Shown here in pieces: positions 21,130 through 21,897 of a DNA stretch of 21,897 nucleotides (positions are counted from its first letter, which is position 1; every line of letters starts with the position of its first letter). The notes beneath the pieces are model-generated. The model was not told where the DNA came from. It did not search any database and saw nothing but the letters and a program-made list of their open reading frames with translations. Made by a program: the position numbers and the translations under genes. This DNA is from an uncultured Phascolarctobacterium sp. GTDB lineage: Bacteria; Bacillota; Negativicutes; Acidaminococcales; Acidaminococcaceae. The stretch is from positions 1 through 21,897 of the forward strand of contig URXA01000021.1 of the NCBI GenBank assembly GCA_900551745.1, read 5' to 3'.

Positions 21130-21555
21130 TTATTTATTTTCTGCCTTGATCTCCACCGGCACAAAGACAAACTCCGTCATTTTGCCAGCCTTATCGAATA
21201 CATATACTGCACGTACCAGCTTCTGCCTGCTGTAGCTGGCCAGATACGTCAAACGGTCGCCCTGGTCGAACCGCTCGTACGCTGCAAAAGTCAGCTCTTT
21301 CTGCGTGCCGAATTTCTCCTTCATCTGTTTCTGCATGGCGGCAAAATCAGCGGCTGTGATCCTGCTCTGCAAATCAGGCGCCAAATCGGCGCTCACCTGA
21401 GCAAAACCGCTGCTGTCGGCTGAGTTGACAGCAGCCACAAATTTATCGACCACACGCTGCTGCTTGTTCAAAGTGCTGCCGTCACCTGCGGCAAAACACA
21501 TTGCGCTCACCGCCATCATCACAACCAAAGTCACTAACATTACTGCTTTTTTCAT
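21130..21555 (-). CDS. Secreted DUF3887-like small protein
   Basis: 141 residues with a Sec signal peptide (MKKAVMLVTLVVMMAV..., cleavage near CFAAG). The mature part runs QRVVDKFVAAVNSADSSGFA, then a middle ITAADFAAMQKQMKEKFG, then strands FAAYERFDQGDRLTYLASY and RAVYVFDKAGKMTEFVFVP. This helix-then-sheet plan resembles DUF3887/SnoaL-like domains seen in exported proteins. There is no lipobox, so it is probably periplasmic. GGAGG lies 10 nt before the ATG. The coiled-coil gene ends 56 nt upstream without a hairpin between, so both may be one operon. The function is unknown. Confidence 0.82.
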   Translation of the reverse strand: MKKAVMLVTLVVMMAVSAMCFAAGDGSTLNKQQRVVDKFVAAVNSADSSGFAQVSADLAPDLQSRITAADFAAMQKQMKEKFGTQKELTFAAYERFDQGDRLTYLASYSRQKLVRAVYVFDKAGKMTEFVFVPVEIKAENK

Positions 21556-21611
21556 TTCTTCATAACCTCCGCTGAATTTAATAAATTATTATTTTAGTCC
21601 TGCTGCCGCCA

Positions 21612-21897
21612 TTAGCTGACCGCTCTATCTGCTTCGTCCCCTTTGGCCTCAGACTCAGCCGGCTTTTCTGCCTGCGGCTGTTCAGCAGCAGTTTCTTTCC
21701 TGTCCTCTGCAGCTTCCTGCAGCCTTGCATATCTGGCTTCCAAACGTTCCAGACGGGCTTCATACGCAGCCTCTAGTTTTTCAAGACGCGATTCGTAATC
21801 AGCTTCCAGCACCTTCATCCGTCCGGCCAGGTCGGTCTTGCTTTCCTCCGCCCTGCGTTCTGCTTCCGGCAGCCTGTCCAGCGCTATGCTGATACCC
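21612..21897 (-). CDS. Coiled-coil protein, C-terminal part (gene runs off the window)
   Basis: The frame is open from the right edge and no start can be assigned; 94 codons plus the stop are visible. It reads from GISIALDRLPEAERRAEESK through an 11-residue repeat (YESRLEKLEAA / YEARLERLEAR / YARLQEAAEDR), a strong coiled coil. It ends in a hydrophilic Glu/Ala/Pro-rich tail (EQPQAEKPAESEAKG). An internal ATG at 21818 has no ribosome site and is not taken as the start. The hendecad repeat suggests a stalk or filament-like oligomer. Localisation and family cannot be told from this fragment. Confidence 0.75.
   Translation of the reverse strand, partial: GISIALDRLPEAERRAEESKTDLAGRMKVLEADYESRLEKLEAAYEARLERLEARYARLQEAAEDRKETAAEQPQAEKPAESEAKGDEADRAVS

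Overview
The window looks like chromosome of an anaerobic, outer-membrane-bearing member of the Firmicutes (class Negativicutes, possibly Acidaminococcaceae; genus not settled). Three things point there together. A classical autotransporter with a pertactin-like passenger and a C-terminal Phe barrel requires an outer membrane. A TM1266-type regulator with HydG, rubredoxin fusions and a rubredoxin-GltB-like protein indicate a strictly anaerobic redox metabolism. AGGAGG ribosome sites, TTG starts and long intrinsic terminators are Firmicute-like. I see no phage, transposon, CRISPR or plasmid functions; this is ordinary chromosome with several interesting control regions.

Layout. 1-1634 (minus): start of a PhoH-type ATPase gene, overlapped by a cyclophilin lipoprotein gene, then a 59-bp tandem repeat and an alpha/beta hydrolase. 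1778-3052 (minus): SLC13/DASS dicarboxylate-type transporter. 3318-3992 (minus): Crp/Fnr-family regulator. 4153-4306 (plus): a regulator-controlled promoter followed by a short non-coding unit ending in a perfect terminator, which is a candidate small RNA. 4783-6532 (plus): TM1266-family regulator and HydG. 6582-7232 (minus): flavin reductase-rubredoxin. 7422-10913 (minus): autotransporter. 11211-12447 (minus): DUF6125-like protein and a YjdJ/YjdI pair. 12875-13060 (plus): small membrane protein. 13161-13247 (minus): tRNA-Leu(CAA). 13414-14793 (minus): ECF-S-like membrane protein and a class IV aminotransferase homologue that lacks the PLP lysine. 14982-17303 (plus): CPA2 cation/proton antiporter. 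17346-18434 (minus): membrane metallophosphoesterase. 18750-19361 (minus): exported flavodoxin. 19580-20980 (minus): rubredoxin-GltB-like flavoprotein. 21130-21555 (minus): secreted small protein. 21612-21897 (minus): 3' part of a coiled-coil gene.

The strongest new observation is a duplicated promoter module. A 16-bp palindrome, TGTTGC-N4-GCAACA, lies exactly 21 bp from an extended -10 (ATTGyTATAAT) at two places: in front of the DASS transporter and, on the other strand, in the region upstream of the Crp/Fnr gene. Both are centred at about -41.5, the classical class II Crp/Fnr activator position. The second copy drives no protein gene. It faces a roughly 105-nt unit with a 5' hairpin, a C/U-rich single-stranded stretch that can pair with Shine-Dalgarno sequences (including the regulator's own), and a 15-bp terminator stem. 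I propose a regulator / transporter / small-RNA circuit, comparable in logic to FNR-FnrS.

A second shared control signal is a pair of promoters with a 19-bp -35/-10 spacer and matching internal sequence, in front of the metallophosphoesterase and the exported flavodoxin. This is the hallmark of MerR-family activation. No MerR gene lies in the window.
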